The notes below the pieces were generated by a model. The model was not told the origin of the DNA. It did no database searches and was given only the letters and a program-made list of their open reading frames with translations. From the NCBI GenBank assembly GCA_903858115.1, contig CAIOHR010000073.1, forward strand, positions 62,001 to 126,000: a DNA stretch of 64,000 nucleotides. The letters run 5' to 3'. The stretch is from an uncultured Pirellula sp. Its GTDB lineage: Bacteria > Planctomycetota > Planctomycetia > Pirellulales > Pirellulaceae. Below are positions 24,644-34,368 of the stretch, one piece after another (position 1 is the first letter of the stretch; the number at the start of each line of letters is the position of its first letter). Both the position numbers and the translations under genes were made by a program.

Positions 24644-25612
24644 CTAGGCAGCGATTCGGTTTTGGTGAGTTTCCGACATGTCAAAATCAACCATGATGCT
24701 CATCAGTTCTTCGATCGTCGTGATAGCATTCCAACCTAGTAAATGACTAGCTTTGGTGCAGTCCGCTACCAAAGTTCGCTGGTCATTCGGCCTCGAAAAT
24801 CGCGGATCGATCACAACATAGTGTCGCCAATTTAGCCCCACTCGATTGAAAGCGATCTCTACCAATTTCTCTAGGGTGGTTAAGCGGCCAGAACCAATAA
24901 CGAAATCTTCGGGTGTGTCTGCTTGGAGAATTCGATGCATGCAATTGACGTAATCACCAGCGTAACCCCAGTCTCTGTGGACACCCAAATGTCCGAGGAC
25001 TAGTTCTGGCTGTCGACCTTGAGCAATAGCTGCAACTCCCATCGAGATTTTTCGAGTCACAAATGTCGGATCACGTCTTGGAGACTCGTGGTTGTATAGT
25101 ATTCCAGCGGTTGCAAATAAACCGTATCGAGATCGGTAGCAATCAATTAGACCTAACGAAGCTGCCTTGGTAACGCCATAAGGATTGATCGGACGAAAAG
25201 GGGTGTTTTCGTTTTGGCTCGGAGTGTCTGTTTGACCAAACACCTCACTTGAGCATGCATAGAACAATCGAGGGGGGGTAGAGGCGGTTCGCATCGCTTC
25301 AAGAATCTGCGCAGTTATCTGAATATTCGCATTGATCGTTTCAGAAGGAGATGACCAACTCGTTGGAACGAAGCTTACGCCTGCCAGGTGATAAACTTCG
25401 TCAATACCATGGACATCAAACATTGTTTTCCAAGCGATGGACGACGTCAGGTCGAAAGAGACGAGTTGCACCTCTAGATTACGAAGATCGAAACTTGCAT
25501 TCCTCGGATTTCTTGTCTGCCCGAAAACTTGGTAGCCTTGGGACCTTAAGTATTGAGAGAGGTAGTAGCCATCTTGCCCAGTGACTCCAGTAATTAGGGC
25601 ATGCTTTGCCAT
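24644..25612 (-). CDS. gmd: GDP-mannose 4,6-dehydratase
   Basis: 322 aa, short-chain dehydrogenase fold. NAD(P) site TGVTGQDGYYL at the N-terminus; catalytic SSEVFG and Y-x3-K (YGVTK); the Gmd-typical NHESPRRDPTFVTRKI and WGYAGDYV follow. It converts GDP-mannose to GDP-4-keto-6-deoxymannose, the precursor of fucose, rhamnose and perosamine derivatives. ATG 25612 has AAGGA at ideal spacing, whereas ATG 25621 is only 3 nt from it. Later pathway enzymes (fcl, rmd) are not in the window. Confidence 0.93.
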   Translation of the reverse strand: MAKHALITGVTGQDGYYLSQYLRSQGYQVFGQTRNPRNASFDLRNLEVQLVSFDLTSSIAWKTMFDVHGIDEVYHLAGVSFVPTSWSSPSETINANIQITAQILEAMRTASTPPRLFYACSSEVFGQTDTPSQNENTPFRPINPYGVTKAASLGLIDCYRSRYGLFATAGILYNHESPRRDPTFVTRKISMGVAAIAQGRQPELVLGHLGVHRDWGYAGDYVNCMHRILQADTPEDFVIGSGRLTTLEKLVEIAFNRVGLNWRHYVVIDPRFSRPNDQRTLVADCTKASHLLGWNAITTIEELMSIMVDFDMSETHQNRIAA

Positions 25613-25617
25613 ATCAT

Positions 25618-25806
25618 TCATCCTTGTCCGTTTGTCGATTCATACCAGAAGTTCTTCCTAGCTCCTGAATGCCTACGCCGCAACGGCGCAAGCTCTCCGC
25701 TTTCCTGATCAAGCGTTCGGCCTGACAATTCGTTGTAAACCCTTACTTGCTTTTGAAAATACTCTTCGCTGAAGGGATCGAGACTTTCGTCTATTTTTCT
25801 ATTTTT
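25618..25806 (-). pseudogene. Truncated gene fragment, methyltransferase-like N-terminus
   Basis: Between the sugar methyltransferase stop and gmd, one minus-strand frame is open for about 62 codons after a TGA, with no start codon. It reads DPFSEEYFQKQVRVYNELSGR, then LDQESGELAPL, and ends at a TGA overlapping the gmd start region (TGAATG). The 'YxExSGRxxDxxxGEL' pattern resembles the N-terminus of methyltransferases found in polysaccharide clusters (from memory). It is too short to be a complete protein and has no start, so it is called a remnant left by a deletion. Confidence 0.5.
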
Positions 25807-25948
25807 GTGTCAAACAACACCTGAAAATGCGAGAGAAATTTTCGCGTCTCCTCAGTATTGAGACCACCCCTCCGATCGCAATCTGACACAAAAAGCATCC
25901 AATTTTGAGGAAGGATAGTTCGACATGTTGATATGGCCTTTCGAAGAA

Positions 25949-27214
25949 TTATGCTGCCACTCGAGATGCTGCTTTTCCAGAAACAACTTCTAGGTGAGGA
26001 AGTGGAAAGATTAAGTTGCCACCGCTCGCGAGATAGTCTTTTTCCCTCTCCAAGATATTGGATCGGAAATGCCATGGTAAGACAACAAAGTAGTCTACAC
26101 CTGCAGACTTGACATCTTCTTCCGACGCGATCGGAATAAGATTATGAGGGGTAAACGCCCCATATTTATCTTGATTGACCTCTGCGATACCGCGCATTTG
26201 CTTGTTATTGACGCCACAAAACTGCAGTACCACATTTCCTTTCGTGGAAGCTCCGTAACCGTAAACACGCTGACCGGAGGCGTTCAATCTAGCCAATAGT
26301 GAACGAAACTCATCGCGTGAATCGAACACCCTCTCACGAAATTCTTCGTATATCGCAAGTTCATTGTAGCCATCCAACTCCTCTTGCTCCAAAAGCTTCC
26401 TTACCCTGGCGCATTTTGCGACATGAGAGGAGCCACGCTTTGCAACCGTGCAACAAAAACTACCTCCATTGATGTCATTCAGTTCTACATCGAGAATCGT
26501 GAAGCCGACCCTATCCGCCATCCACTGGATCTGGCGCATTGCGTAATAGCTGACATGTTCGTGGCAGATTGTGTCGTACGCGTTTCGCTCAATCATCAAT
26601 GGCAAGTAACTTTGCTCAAATACCCATATGCCATTGTCGTCCAAGCAGTCGTACACATCTCTCATGAACTGTGTCGGGTCTTCCAGATCGTAGAACATCG
26701 CAATCGAAGTAACGATTTTTGCTTTCTCTTCTCCAAAAACCTTTTGAAAGTTCTTGCGATTGAAGAAATCTGGAACGAGGTCTATGTACTCAGGATAGTA
26801 TTGAGAGAACTTTGACGCGGAGGGGTCAATACCTAAAAGCCGGAAACCGTTGTTTCCATAACTTTGAAGAGTTGTCGAGTCGTTGCTTCCAATGTCTAGA
26901 ACAATGTCACCAGTTTTGAGCGAAACCCATTCTCTGGCCTCGGCTACCCTGTTTCGAAGATGCTTCACCATTGAGGCATTGAGGCCTGATCGATAGCCAT
27001 AGTTGTCTCCATACATATCGTCGGGACTATAAGAGTGCTTCAATTGCACCAAACCGCAGCCATCGCCACACTTTACAAGCTGTAATGGTCCAACAGAAAC
27101 ATCTTGATCCGTTGACTTTGGGAATACTCCCGTAAGCGCCTGATCCCCTAAATCCAGCAAGTCAACCAATTCTTTCGATCCACAAATGCGGCAGCAGTTT
27201 ATTTCTGGATGCAC
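25949..27214 (-). CDS. Sugar C-methyltransferase-like SAM enzyme (Methyltransf_13/14 architecture)
   Basis: 421 aa. An N-terminal zinc ribbon-like Cys cluster (CRICGS, then a later C-x4-C) is followed by the SAM domain (VLDIGSNDSTTL, motif I) and a C-terminal Methyltransf_14 domain with GYGASTKGN. This is the layout of NDP-sugar C-methyltransferases such as TylC3 and NovU. AAGGAGG abuts the ATG at 27220 directly, whereas GTG 27214 has ideal 6-nt spacing, so GTG is taken as the start. It probably methylates a deoxy-hexose from the adjacent gmd pathway; the sugar is not identified. Confidence 0.88.
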   Translation of the reverse strand: MHPEINCCRICGSKELVDLLDLGDQALTGVFPKSTDQDVSVGPLQLVKCGDGCGLVQLKHSYSPDDMYGDNYGYRSGLNASMVKHLRNRVAEAREWVSLKTGDIVLDIGSNDSTTLQSYGNNGFRLLGIDPSASKFSQYYPEYIDLVPDFFNRKNFQKVFGEEKAKIVTSIAMFYDLEDPTQFMRDVYDCLDDNGIWVFEQSYLPLMIERNAYDTICHEHVSYYAMRQIQWMADRVGFTILDVELNDINGGSFCCTVAKRGSSHVAKCARVRKLLEQEELDGYNELAIYEEFRERVFDSRDEFRSLLARLNASGQRVYGYGASTKGNVVLQFCGVNNKQMRGIAEVNQDKYGAFTPHNLIPIASEEDVKSAGVDYFVVLPWHFRSNILEREKDYLASGGNLIFPLPHLEVVSGKAASRVAA

Positions 27215-27508
27215 GATCATCCTCCTTGATTTCGTGGTCTACCCTCTATCTCATAGAGGACTGACACTCTCCTCCAAATCCCGTGGGAGGTTGTAGAAAC
27301 AGTGCTGATTCGGTGTCAAGTCCAGTAAGACCGTGGAAATTACGTAGATACCGCAAGTCCACTGGTTGATCCGATCGTAGTATATCTTCTTGCTCTTGGT
27401 ATCCGTTTGGCCCGATTTAAAGTCAATTTGGTGAATGACAAACACAATTGCCATTGAACTCGGCAAGATTACTGTGCTATCCTCCGCACAGTTAAAGAGG
27501 AAAGTCGG

Positions 27509-28930
27509 ATGATAAAGAGTTCAATTGCTTCGCCAATCAAAAACACCCGGGAAAACTGGGATGTGAGTCGAGGAAAAGCTATCAATGGTACAATAGAAAC
27601 GAGCTTAGAGTGGGCTTCCTTGATTGTCGATCTTTCGCAAACCGCACTCACGTCTAGAAACACAGGAATCGAACGGGTTGTCCGGTGTTTAGTCTCTCAA
27701 CTCCCAGGCTGTATTGACGAAGGTAAACTAGTCTGTGGGCTTCATCTGAACGGCGACTTTTTCGCGTTGGACGATGAATTGCAGATGGCAATGAAGAGTC
27801 TCGGGGAGTTCGAGCAAAAGGCGACTCAAAGCTATCCGGTTCCTCTGCGAAAACTACTTGCGACCGTTACAAAGAATCGTCCTTTCCATAAACTTCAGAA
27901 AGTACTTTTGCCAGCACCGAGCCATCTCGGTATCTTTAAACTGCCTCATTCCTTTTTGGTCTACTTAGCAAAACAGTCTCGTAGACGCAGAGGAGGTGAG
28001 ATTGTCCCGAACGAGAAAACGATTTTGTTGTTGCCAGATGCCTACTGGACAAAAATGGACGTTTGGCCAACTGTGGCTCGGTACCGCGACAATGGATGCT
28101 TCGTTTGCACAGTTGTCTACGATTTGATCCCCATCAGCCACCCAGAGTTCGTTGGTGAGCGCAGGGTCGAGAAATTCAGAAAGTACATCGACTCCGTTAT
28201 TCGAAACTCGGACTTGATCATTGCAATATCCGACACCGTGAAGCAAGACATTGCGCACTATGTCCAAGAGAACTATCACGCGAACGAGGCTGTTTGTCGA
28301 CGGATTTCTTCCTTCCAATTAGGGGCAGACGTCCCCGCGATTTCAGGCTTTGTGAGAGAGAAAACGGCTTCCCTATTTGTGGATCGAACAGGCAATTCAC
28401 CATACCTTGTTGTGGGGTCGTTCGACCCGCGTAAGAACCATCACCACGTTCTCGACGCCTTCGAGCGTCTTTGGGCCAGCGGATCCAACGCTCAACTTTG
28501 CTTTGCAGGGCGAGTGGGCGGACTCTCCGAGAATCTAGTCCAGCGTATCAACGCACATCCTGAATTGGGCAAACGTTTTCATATCTTCTACGATATGAAC
28601 GACGCCGAACTACAGCATGCCTATAAGAATTGCTCAGGCGTTATCCTTGCTTCTACCGTAGAAGGCTTCGGACTGCCCATCGTAGAGTCTCTCTGGCACG
28701 GTACGAAAACTTTCGTCAGCGATATTCCGATTCATCGTGAGGTGGGCGGAGACAATTGTACTTTTTTCCCGTTGAGCGATCCGCAACTTCTTGGCAATGC
28801 CATTAGCGAATGGGATTCTATCAAAGAATCCGCTGTGGCCAACACACCCATTCAACCCATCTCTTGGGCGGAGAGCGCACGGGAACTCCATTCGATTTGC
28901 ATGAAGGCATATCGCGAACGCAACTCTTAG
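27509..28930 (+). CDS. GT4-family glycosyltransferase
   Basis: 473 aa; start supported by GAGGA about 6 nt upstream. GT-B fold: the N-terminal acceptor half contains VYDLIPISHPEF, typical of mannosyltransferase-like GT4 enzymes; the donor half has VGSFDPRKNHH, then the E-x7-E motif in EGFGLPIVE. It transfers a nucleotide-activated sugar to a growing surface glycan in the cytoplasm. Divergent from the sugar methyltransferase gene, with which it shares a 290-bp upstream region. Confidence 0.9.
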   Translation: MIKSSIASPIKNTRENWDVSRGKAINGTIETSLEWASLIVDLSQTALTSRNTGIERVVRCLVSQLPGCIDEGKLVCGLHLNGDFFALDDELQMAMKSLGEFEQKATQSYPVPLRKLLATVTKNRPFHKLQKVLLPAPSHLGIFKLPHSFLVYLAKQSRRRRGGEIVPNEKTILLLPDAYWTKMDVWPTVARYRDNGCFVCTVVYDLIPISHPEFVGERRVEKFRKYIDSVIRNSDLIIAISDTVKQDIAHYVQENYHANEAVCRRISSFQLGADVPAISGFVREKTASLFVDRTGNSPYLVVGSFDPRKNHHHVLDAFERLWASGSNAQLCFAGRVGGLSENLVQRINAHPELGKRFHIFYDMNDAELQHAYKNCSGVILASTVEGFGLPIVESLWHGTKTFVSDIPIHREVGGDNCTFFPLSDPQLLGNAISEWDSIKESAVANTPIQPISWAESARELHSICMKAYRERNS

Positions 28931-30319
28931 TCACTTCGTTTCCGTCCCGCTCTCGTCGGTGTACCGTGGGCGGATTAATAAAACCAATGCGACAGAGACC
29001 AAACAGATAACTGCGAAAACGCCAAAAATGGTCGCTGTCGGGACTTCTTGATCCTTCAAAACCCCAAATATCTTGTCCGCAAACCCTCCACAGGAAATGC
29101 TGACCATGTTCATCAATCCATAACCTGTCGCACGCAAGTCAGGACGTACGATTTGACATAGGATGGGCATGTTGTTGCAATCAAAAACCCCCCAACCTAT
29201 CCCAAACAAAATCAATGCGCCAATCGCCATGGTCAAAGTCCCACCATTGGTCGCATATCCAACCAATACTAGCGCTGGGATAATCAAAGACATGCCAAAT
29301 GCGCTCACATAAATTCGCCCTCGCGGATTATGTTTCATCCAAACATCGGCCCATGCGCCTCCTCCCAAAGCTGCTACGATTGCTGCCAATTGCCAGTAAA
29401 GCGTGGCTGAGACTCCCGCTTTACCCTGCCCAATCTGAAAACTATCCTTAAGAATGGATGGCATCCAATCGCGAATGACCCAGCCAGCTAAGGCCGGCAA
29501 CGTAAAGTAAGCTACCAACAACAGGAACGATACGTTCGTTATCAATAGCAACAGGGACTTGAGCAGTCGCAACAAGGATGCAAGAAATCCAGTTGCGGCC
29601 GAATCTGAGCCTGATGGATCCGCTTCGTGCCTTACGTCACGCAGCAATGCAAAAAGTGGTATCGCGTAAACAATGCCAAATATCCCTATCCAACGAAACG
29701 ATCCTCTCCATCCCAAATCAGGCCAATCAGCCGCATACCCCGCGAATCCACCCAAGATCACTCCGCAGTATATTCCCATTTGGTGAATGCCAATCGCTCG
29801 AGATCGCGTACTCCCCGTGTGATAATCCGTGATCATGGCCAGCGCAGCCGGAATATAGAATGCTTCACTGACCCCCATAAAGGTTCGTGTCCACAGCAAA
29901 CCTTCGTATGTGGTCACCGTGCCAGTAATGAAAGTGATCAGTGACCAAACGGCCAAACTACAACATATCGTGATTCTGCGACTGAACCTATCAGCAATCA
30001 ATCCGCCGATCGGACTGAAGAAGGCGTAGACCCACTTGAACTGCCCGAGCATGTGCCCCCAATTCGTGTTCTCATACTTTTTTTTCAAGTCCTCCGAGGA
30101 CTTTGCGGTTTCGCCATTGGCATTATTGGCATTATTGGCCGATTGTTGCTCTGCCGATCCTCGCTCGGCTGACATGGGAATATCAGCGATCACCGAAGAC
30201 TTCATCGAGGAGATCATTTGCCGATCCATGTAGTTCAGCAACGCTACAGGAAATAGCAATGCAACGACGAGCCAAGCGGTGGATACTGGCCTAGAAGATT
30301 CGCTTTTGGAGAAATGCAT
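28931..30319 (-). CDS. MFS transporter (ACS-like sugar-acid family)
   Basis: 462 aa, 12 predicted membrane spans. The signature between TM2 and TM3 (GGLIADRFSRR) matches the MFS motif G-x3-D-R-x-G-R-R. TM1 reads NYMDRQMISS, as in ACS-family hexuronate/anion carriers. The loop between TM1 and TM2 contains an Asn/Ala-rich insertion (NNANNAN) encoded by a 9-bp tandem repeat. The substrate is probably an organic anion or sugar acid; not determined. Convergent with the GT4 gene, adjoining it end to end. Confidence 0.88.
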   Translation of the reverse strand: MHFSKSESSRPVSTAWLVVALLFPVALLNYMDRQMISSMKSSVIADIPMSAERGSAEQQSANNANNANGETAKSSEDLKKKYENTNWGHMLGQFKWVYAFFSPIGGLIADRFSRRITICCSLAVWSLITFITGTVTTYEGLLWTRTFMGVSEAFYIPAALAMITDYHTGSTRSRAIGIHQMGIYCGVILGGFAGYAADWPDLGWRGSFRWIGIFGIVYAIPLFALLRDVRHEADPSGSDSAATGFLASLLRLLKSLLLLITNVSFLLLVAYFTLPALAGWVIRDWMPSILKDSFQIGQGKAGVSATLYWQLAAIVAALGGGAWADVWMKHNPRGRIYVSAFGMSLIIPALVLVGYATNGGTLTMAIGALILFGIGWGVFDCNNMPILCQIVRPDLRATGYGLMNMVSISCGGFADKIFGVLKDQEVPTATIFGVFAVICLVSVALVLLIRPRYTDESGTETK

Positions 30320-30466
30320 TTCAAATGATCGTGGAGAGGAGGGAGACGAAAGATCTGTAGCTGCAAACGAATAAATTCACAACAAAAATAGCAGGGCATC
30401 ACTTTAGCAGACGACACCTGAGGATGCGCAGCACCAGTAAAGAAAACGGCATTTCTTCAGTCCAAA

Positions 30467-31132
30467 CTAAACCGTCTTCTTGGGACGTCCACGTGGTCGA
30501 ATGGTCGATTCTAACTTTAACTTTGCGACTATCTTTTGAACCCACGATGCATCTCCGTAGGGACAGCCTCTTTCAACGCAGTTTTCCAGTCGATCCAAAA
30601 TTTCTTGGCTCAACGGCGACTGGACATGCTTCAACCAATCGACGGGAATCGCGATCGGAGGTGAAGCCATCCAGTCCGGTAGTCTTTGCTGCGAACGATC
30701 ATGATGACTCGACCAACGGTACGCCCCTGCTATCGACGATTTCTTGCTGTTCCCCAAACTTTCGACAAACTGGATCGCTTCCAGCAATCGTTCATTATCT
30801 TGAATCGGGTACGATCGGAACCGACGTTCGTAGAGCCCCCCGACGGCTTTTCCCTTCGAGACAGCTTTACGGCGCATCGAGTGGACCGAGGTTAACCAAC
30901 CCACCCACCGGGATAGGTCTCCATCGCGACGTGGAACGAGAATCGCAGACCATCTCTTGGGTTGCAGACAATACGCGAGCAGCCGCGGCTCGAGTTTTTC
31001 CACCGACTCTTTGAAGAGCCCCTTGAACGCTTCGAAGTCTTCGTCGTTGCGAAAAAGAACTTTGCCGCACAAACCTCGGCAATCGACAGCGTAAACGAAG
31101 CCGCCTTCACTAATTCGAGGGGAGCGTCCCAT
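30467..31132 (-). CDS. RAYT-like (REP-associated tyrosine transposase) protein, catalytically degenerate
   Basis: 221 aa from ATG 31132, which lies one base after the yqgE stop (TAG-C-ATG). The whole Y1_Tnp/RAYT framework is recognisable: GGFVYAVDCRG, RNDEDFEAFKGL, ILVPRRDGDLSRWVGWLT, LYERRFRSYPIQD, and the C-terminal ESTIRPRGRPKK. But the HUH segment, normally MPNHWHLV, reads LQPKRWSAI, with both histidines gone, and the expected YVERNP reads FVESLGN, losing the tyrosine. It cannot act as a canonical HUH nuclease. The uninterrupted frame and operon position suggest a retained, possibly repurposed protein. Confidence 0.8.
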   Translation of the reverse strand: MGRSPRISEGGFVYAVDCRGLCGKVLFRNDEDFEAFKGLFKESVEKLEPRLLAYCLQPKRWSAILVPRRDGDLSRWVGWLTSVHSMRRKAVSKGKAVGGLYERRFRSYPIQDNERLLEAIQFVESLGNSKKSSIAGAYRWSSHHDRSQQRLPDWMASPPIAIPVDWLKHVQSPLSQEILDRLENCVERGCPYGDASWVQKIVAKLKLESTIRPRGRPKKTV

Positions 31133-31133
31133 G

Positions 31134-31679
31134 CTAGTTCCAACTCGGATCCACGGGGCAAGTGTCTGTACTCGATTCGACAATCGCATTCCCGATCCGC
31201 TTCACCATCGACTCCCAGCAATCTTCATCGGCCAATATCTCTAACGAGCTAATCTCGGAAACCAGCCAACCACCGGCTTCCAATTCCGATTCCAATTGCC
31301 CTGGTCCCCAACCTGCGAAACCATCAAACAGTTTGAACTTCACGTTCGGCTCCGAAAAAAGCTTTTTGAGCTCTTCTTGGTCGGAAGTTACAAACAATTC
31401 GTCGTTGAATCGATGCCCGCCGAAGTTATCGCTGTCGTGGATTGCAATCAACGGTCCATCCACGGGACCGCCACAATAGAGCGGTGCATTGTGGACGCAA
31501 TCGCACTCGCAAACCATCGTAACAACTTTGTCGAGCCGAAAATCGGTAGGACGATTGAGTATGAGTCCGAAGGTCTCTTCCTCGGAATGTTGAAGTAACA
31601 AAACGACCGATCGAAAAAAGTTGCTATCGTCCATGAAAGGCGATGCCAACAGACATTTACCAGCGAGTGACTCTGACAT
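31134..31679 (-). CDS. YqgE/AlgH family protein
   Basis: 181 aa, the usual length. The N-terminal LLASPFMDDSNFFRSVVLLLQH and GLILNRPT, plus CGGPVDG in the middle, are diagnostic of the UPF0301/YqgE family. Cytoplasmic; AlgH was linked to alginate regulation in Pseudomonas but the biochemical role is unclear. It sits 14 nt after an ABC exporter gene and 1 nt before the RAYT-like gene, forming a three-gene operon. Confidence 0.93.
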   Translation of the reverse strand: MSESLAGKCLLASPFMDDSNFFRSVVLLLQHSEEETFGLILNRPTDFRLDKVVTMVCECDCVHNAPLYCGGPVDGPLIAIHDSDNFGGHRFNDELFVTSDQEELKKLFSEPNVKFKLFDGFAGWGPGQLESELEAGGWLVSEISSLEILADEDCWESMVKRIGNAIVESSTDTCPVDPSWN

Positions 31680-31693
31680 GGTTTTAGCTTTTC

Positions 31694-33652
31694 CTAATCG
31701 TGCACGGTCTCCTGGACGATCGGGTTCTCGACTTGTAGTCGAACCATCTGGTTGTAGATTCCCGACTGTGCCACGAGTTCGTTATGCGTACCTTGCTGAA
31801 CAATCTCCCCTTGATCCAAGACGAGAATTTGGTCGGCATTCATAATCGTACTCAATCGATGAGCGATGACAAACGACGTCCGGTTTTTTAAAAGATCCGC
31901 CAAGCTTTTTTGAATAGCTTTTTCGCTTTCACTGTCTAAATTGCTGGTCGCTTCGTCCAAAATGAGGATCTTCGGGTCTGCCAAAATCGCACGAGCGATT
32001 GCCAGCCGTTGTCGTTGCCCACCACTCAGCTTAAAGCCTCGTTCCCCGATCCGAGTCTCATACCCCTTGGGCGATTGCCGAATGAAATCATCGGCTGCCG
32101 CCGCTTTGGCCGCCGCAATGATCGACTCCTCGGACGCTCGCCGTTTCCCATAAGCGATGTTCTCGGCAATTGTTCCATCGAACAAGAAAACATCTTGCTC
32201 TACGACTCCCAGCAGCCGCCGATAGGAATGCAATTGCAAATCGGTCAAATCGACACCATCCAGTTGGATGCCTCCACGGTCTGGGTCGAAAAACCGAGCG
32301 ACTAAATTGCAGAGTGTGGTCTTTCCCGCACCGCTTCTACCAACGATGGCAACGGTGGTGCCTGGCTCCGCGACAAAACTAATGTCTCGGAGGATCCACG
32401 ACTCGTTCTCAGGATAGCGAAACCAAACGTTGGAGAATCGAATCTGCCCCGAAGCCTCGCTCCGTTGTACTCGTTTGGCTCCCGAACGATTCTGCAATTC
32501 TCGAGGAGTTGCGAGCAAATCGAGAATTCGATCCAAGCCGGCCAGGTTGTTTTGAAACTGAACCGCGCTCCCTGTCAGTGTTGCAATGGGCCCCAACAAC
32601 ATCGTCAGATAGACCAAAAACATCATCAGATCTCCTAGCGTCAACTGATTTTGCAAGATCTGCCAACCGCCGTATACCAGCAGCGACGTCGATGCCAATG
32701 GAATGATCACTTCCCAGATGATCTCAATAAGTCGCGTTCGCCACCAAACCAGCAATTGCTGACGCACCAGAACGTGGCTCCACCAGGTAAATCGCTTGCT
32801 CTCGCTTCGCTGTCTCGCGAAGGTTCGAACCACGCGAATACCTCCAAACGTTTCGGTCGTATTCGAATCGACCATTTGTCGTCGTTGACGCACGTCCCGA
32901 TAGAGAGGGCGAATGGCATAGATCCATGTGCGATGACTAAAGTACACGGCAGGCAGCAACAATAGCCCAGCTGCCATCAATCTCCAATCCACGAGGACCA
33001 AGATGATAAAGCTGCCGATCAATTGCACGATCGCTTGCCATGGATTGTAGATCATGCTGAAGACCAACTCAGCAATCCCCCCCGCATCCTCGCGAATCAA
33101 GCTCGTCGCGCCACCCGATTTGAGCTGCTGAATTTTGTGCAACGGTAACTCGAGCATATGTTCGAACACGCGTCGCCGGATCGACATTTGAACGAGATTC
33201 ACGACTTTGGTGCAAAGCCAGCGACCGTACAAGTAAATGACCGTCCGCAACAATGTGACGATCGCTACCCCGACTGCGATCAAAACCAAGATCATCAGTG
33301 GTGTCGGCGATCCCAGCCAAGTTGTCAGCCAATCAGGCAAAGGGGCAGGGGGAGAAGTCAACGCAGAGTCGATAGCGATTTTGGTTCCAAAAGGCGGAAT
33401 GAGGGCCAAACCCGTCGATATTGTGAGGGTAACTAACCCGATGACGATCTGAAGATGGAAACCACGGAGCAATCCCCAGAACGCTTGAAACAATCGCCAA
33501 AAGGATCGATGCGAACGAGATACGAGCGCATCTTTCTCCTTGCCGCTCATCGTGGCGTGGTACGAATCTGTCTCTCGCGAATGCTTGCTTTCTTTGCGGC
33601 GTTCGGCGAGCGATTGGGTATAGGACTGGTATTCCGATTTGCTGGTCGGCAT
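31694..33652 (-). CDS. ABC exporter, MsbA-like (permease-ATPase fusion)
   Basis: 652 aa. About 45 cytoplasmic residues precede the six-span exporter domain. The ATPase half has Walker A GRSGAGKTT, signature LSGGQRQR, Walker B ILILDEATSNLD and the H-loop AHRLST, all intact. Start at 33652 is backed by GGAG 5 nt upstream. It belongs to the lipid/peptide exporter group; the substrate is unknown. First gene of the ABC -> yqgE -> RAYT operon. Confidence 0.92.
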   Translation of the reverse strand: MPTSKSEYQSYTQSLAERRKESKHSRETDSYHATMSGKEKDALVSRSHRSFWRLFQAFWGLLRGFHLQIVIGLVTLTISTGLALIPPFGTKIAIDSALTSPPAPLPDWLTTWLGSPTPLMILVLIAVGVAIVTLLRTVIYLYGRWLCTKVVNLVQMSIRRRVFEHMLELPLHKIQQLKSGGATSLIREDAGGIAELVFSMIYNPWQAIVQLIGSFIILVLVDWRLMAAGLLLLPAVYFSHRTWIYAIRPLYRDVRQRRQMVDSNTTETFGGIRVVRTFARQRSESKRFTWWSHVLVRQQLLVWWRTRLIEIIWEVIIPLASTSLLVYGGWQILQNQLTLGDLMMFLVYLTMLLGPIATLTGSAVQFQNNLAGLDRILDLLATPRELQNRSGAKRVQRSEASGQIRFSNVWFRYPENESWILRDISFVAEPGTTVAIVGRSGAGKTTLCNLVARFFDPDRGGIQLDGVDLTDLQLHSYRRLLGVVEQDVFLFDGTIAENIAYGKRRASEESIIAAAKAAAADDFIRQSPKGYETRIGERGFKLSGGQRQRLAIARAILADPKILILDEATSNLDSESEKAIQKSLADLLKNRTSFVIAHRLSTIMNADQILVLDQGEIVQQGTHNELVAQSGIYNQMVRLQVENPIVQETVHD

Positions 33653-33807
33653 TCGCGCTCCAAAATGGTAAATGGTTCGCTAGCGATGCTACACGGAATG
33701 CAATGAATGAGAAAGGGTCGAAACGAGGAAACAGACCCAGATGATTGGCACAAATCGTTAAGAATTCAGATCTCACAGACCCAAACGCCTTTGCGTCTCA
33801 TGGGCAG

Positions 33808-34368
33808 TCAAGTCACAGAGAATAGATCCGCTAAATCTAGCTTGGCATTTGGCAAGCACGACGGTGCGAGGAAATGAGGAGCGACAGCGATTTCGATTTT
33901 GCGATACGATTTGCCATCGCTATTCGAGAGGACATGAATTCGAGACGACGGGATGTCGACAACCCAATACTCTTGAACCCCCGCTTCCGCGTAGATATCG
34001 GCCTTCAACTGTAAATCCGACGATAGGCTACTATCCGAAACTTCGATAAGCAGCATCACCTCTTGGGCTGTTGGACGCGTTCGGCCGTAGCGGCGTGGCA
34101 GAAGCCAAAGAATATCTGGCTCGGGACGATTGTCATCGCACACGAAACCACATTGGACTCGAATGTTGGCTATTGTCTGCGTCGTCGAATTGTGCGACCA
34201 TCGCGTGAGATAATCGATATGATCGTCATGAATCGGACCCGCTGGATTCATGAATCGCAATTCTCCTCGAATCAATTCTACTTTTTTGCCTTCAATACAA
34301 TCGAATGCACCGCGATCGACCATCGCATCGAACTCAGAACCAGTTAGTTTTGCGAAAATCGTACTCAT
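33808..34368 (-). CDS. Uma2 family (DUF820) PD-(D/E)xK nuclease-like protein
   Basis: 186 aa. Uma2 features: N-terminal E-L-I-R-G-E (VELIRGELRFM), PEPDILWLLP (catalytic Asp), LLIEVSDSSL (E-x-S/K part), LKADIYAEAGVQEYWVVD. A restriction-endonuclease-like fold; members are multiplied in cyanobacteria and planctomycetes and their role is unknown. GAGGGA lies just before the ATG. It stands alone. Confidence 0.92.
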   Translation of the reverse strand: MSTIFAKLTGSEFDAMVDRGAFDCIEGKKVELIRGELRFMNPAGPIHDDHIDYLTRWSHNSTTQTIANIRVQCGFVCDDNRPEPDILWLLPRRYGRTRPTAQEVMLLIEVSDSSLSSDLQLKADIYAEAGVQEYWVVDIPSSRIHVLSNSDGKSYRKIEIAVAPHFLAPSCLPNAKLDLADLFSVT

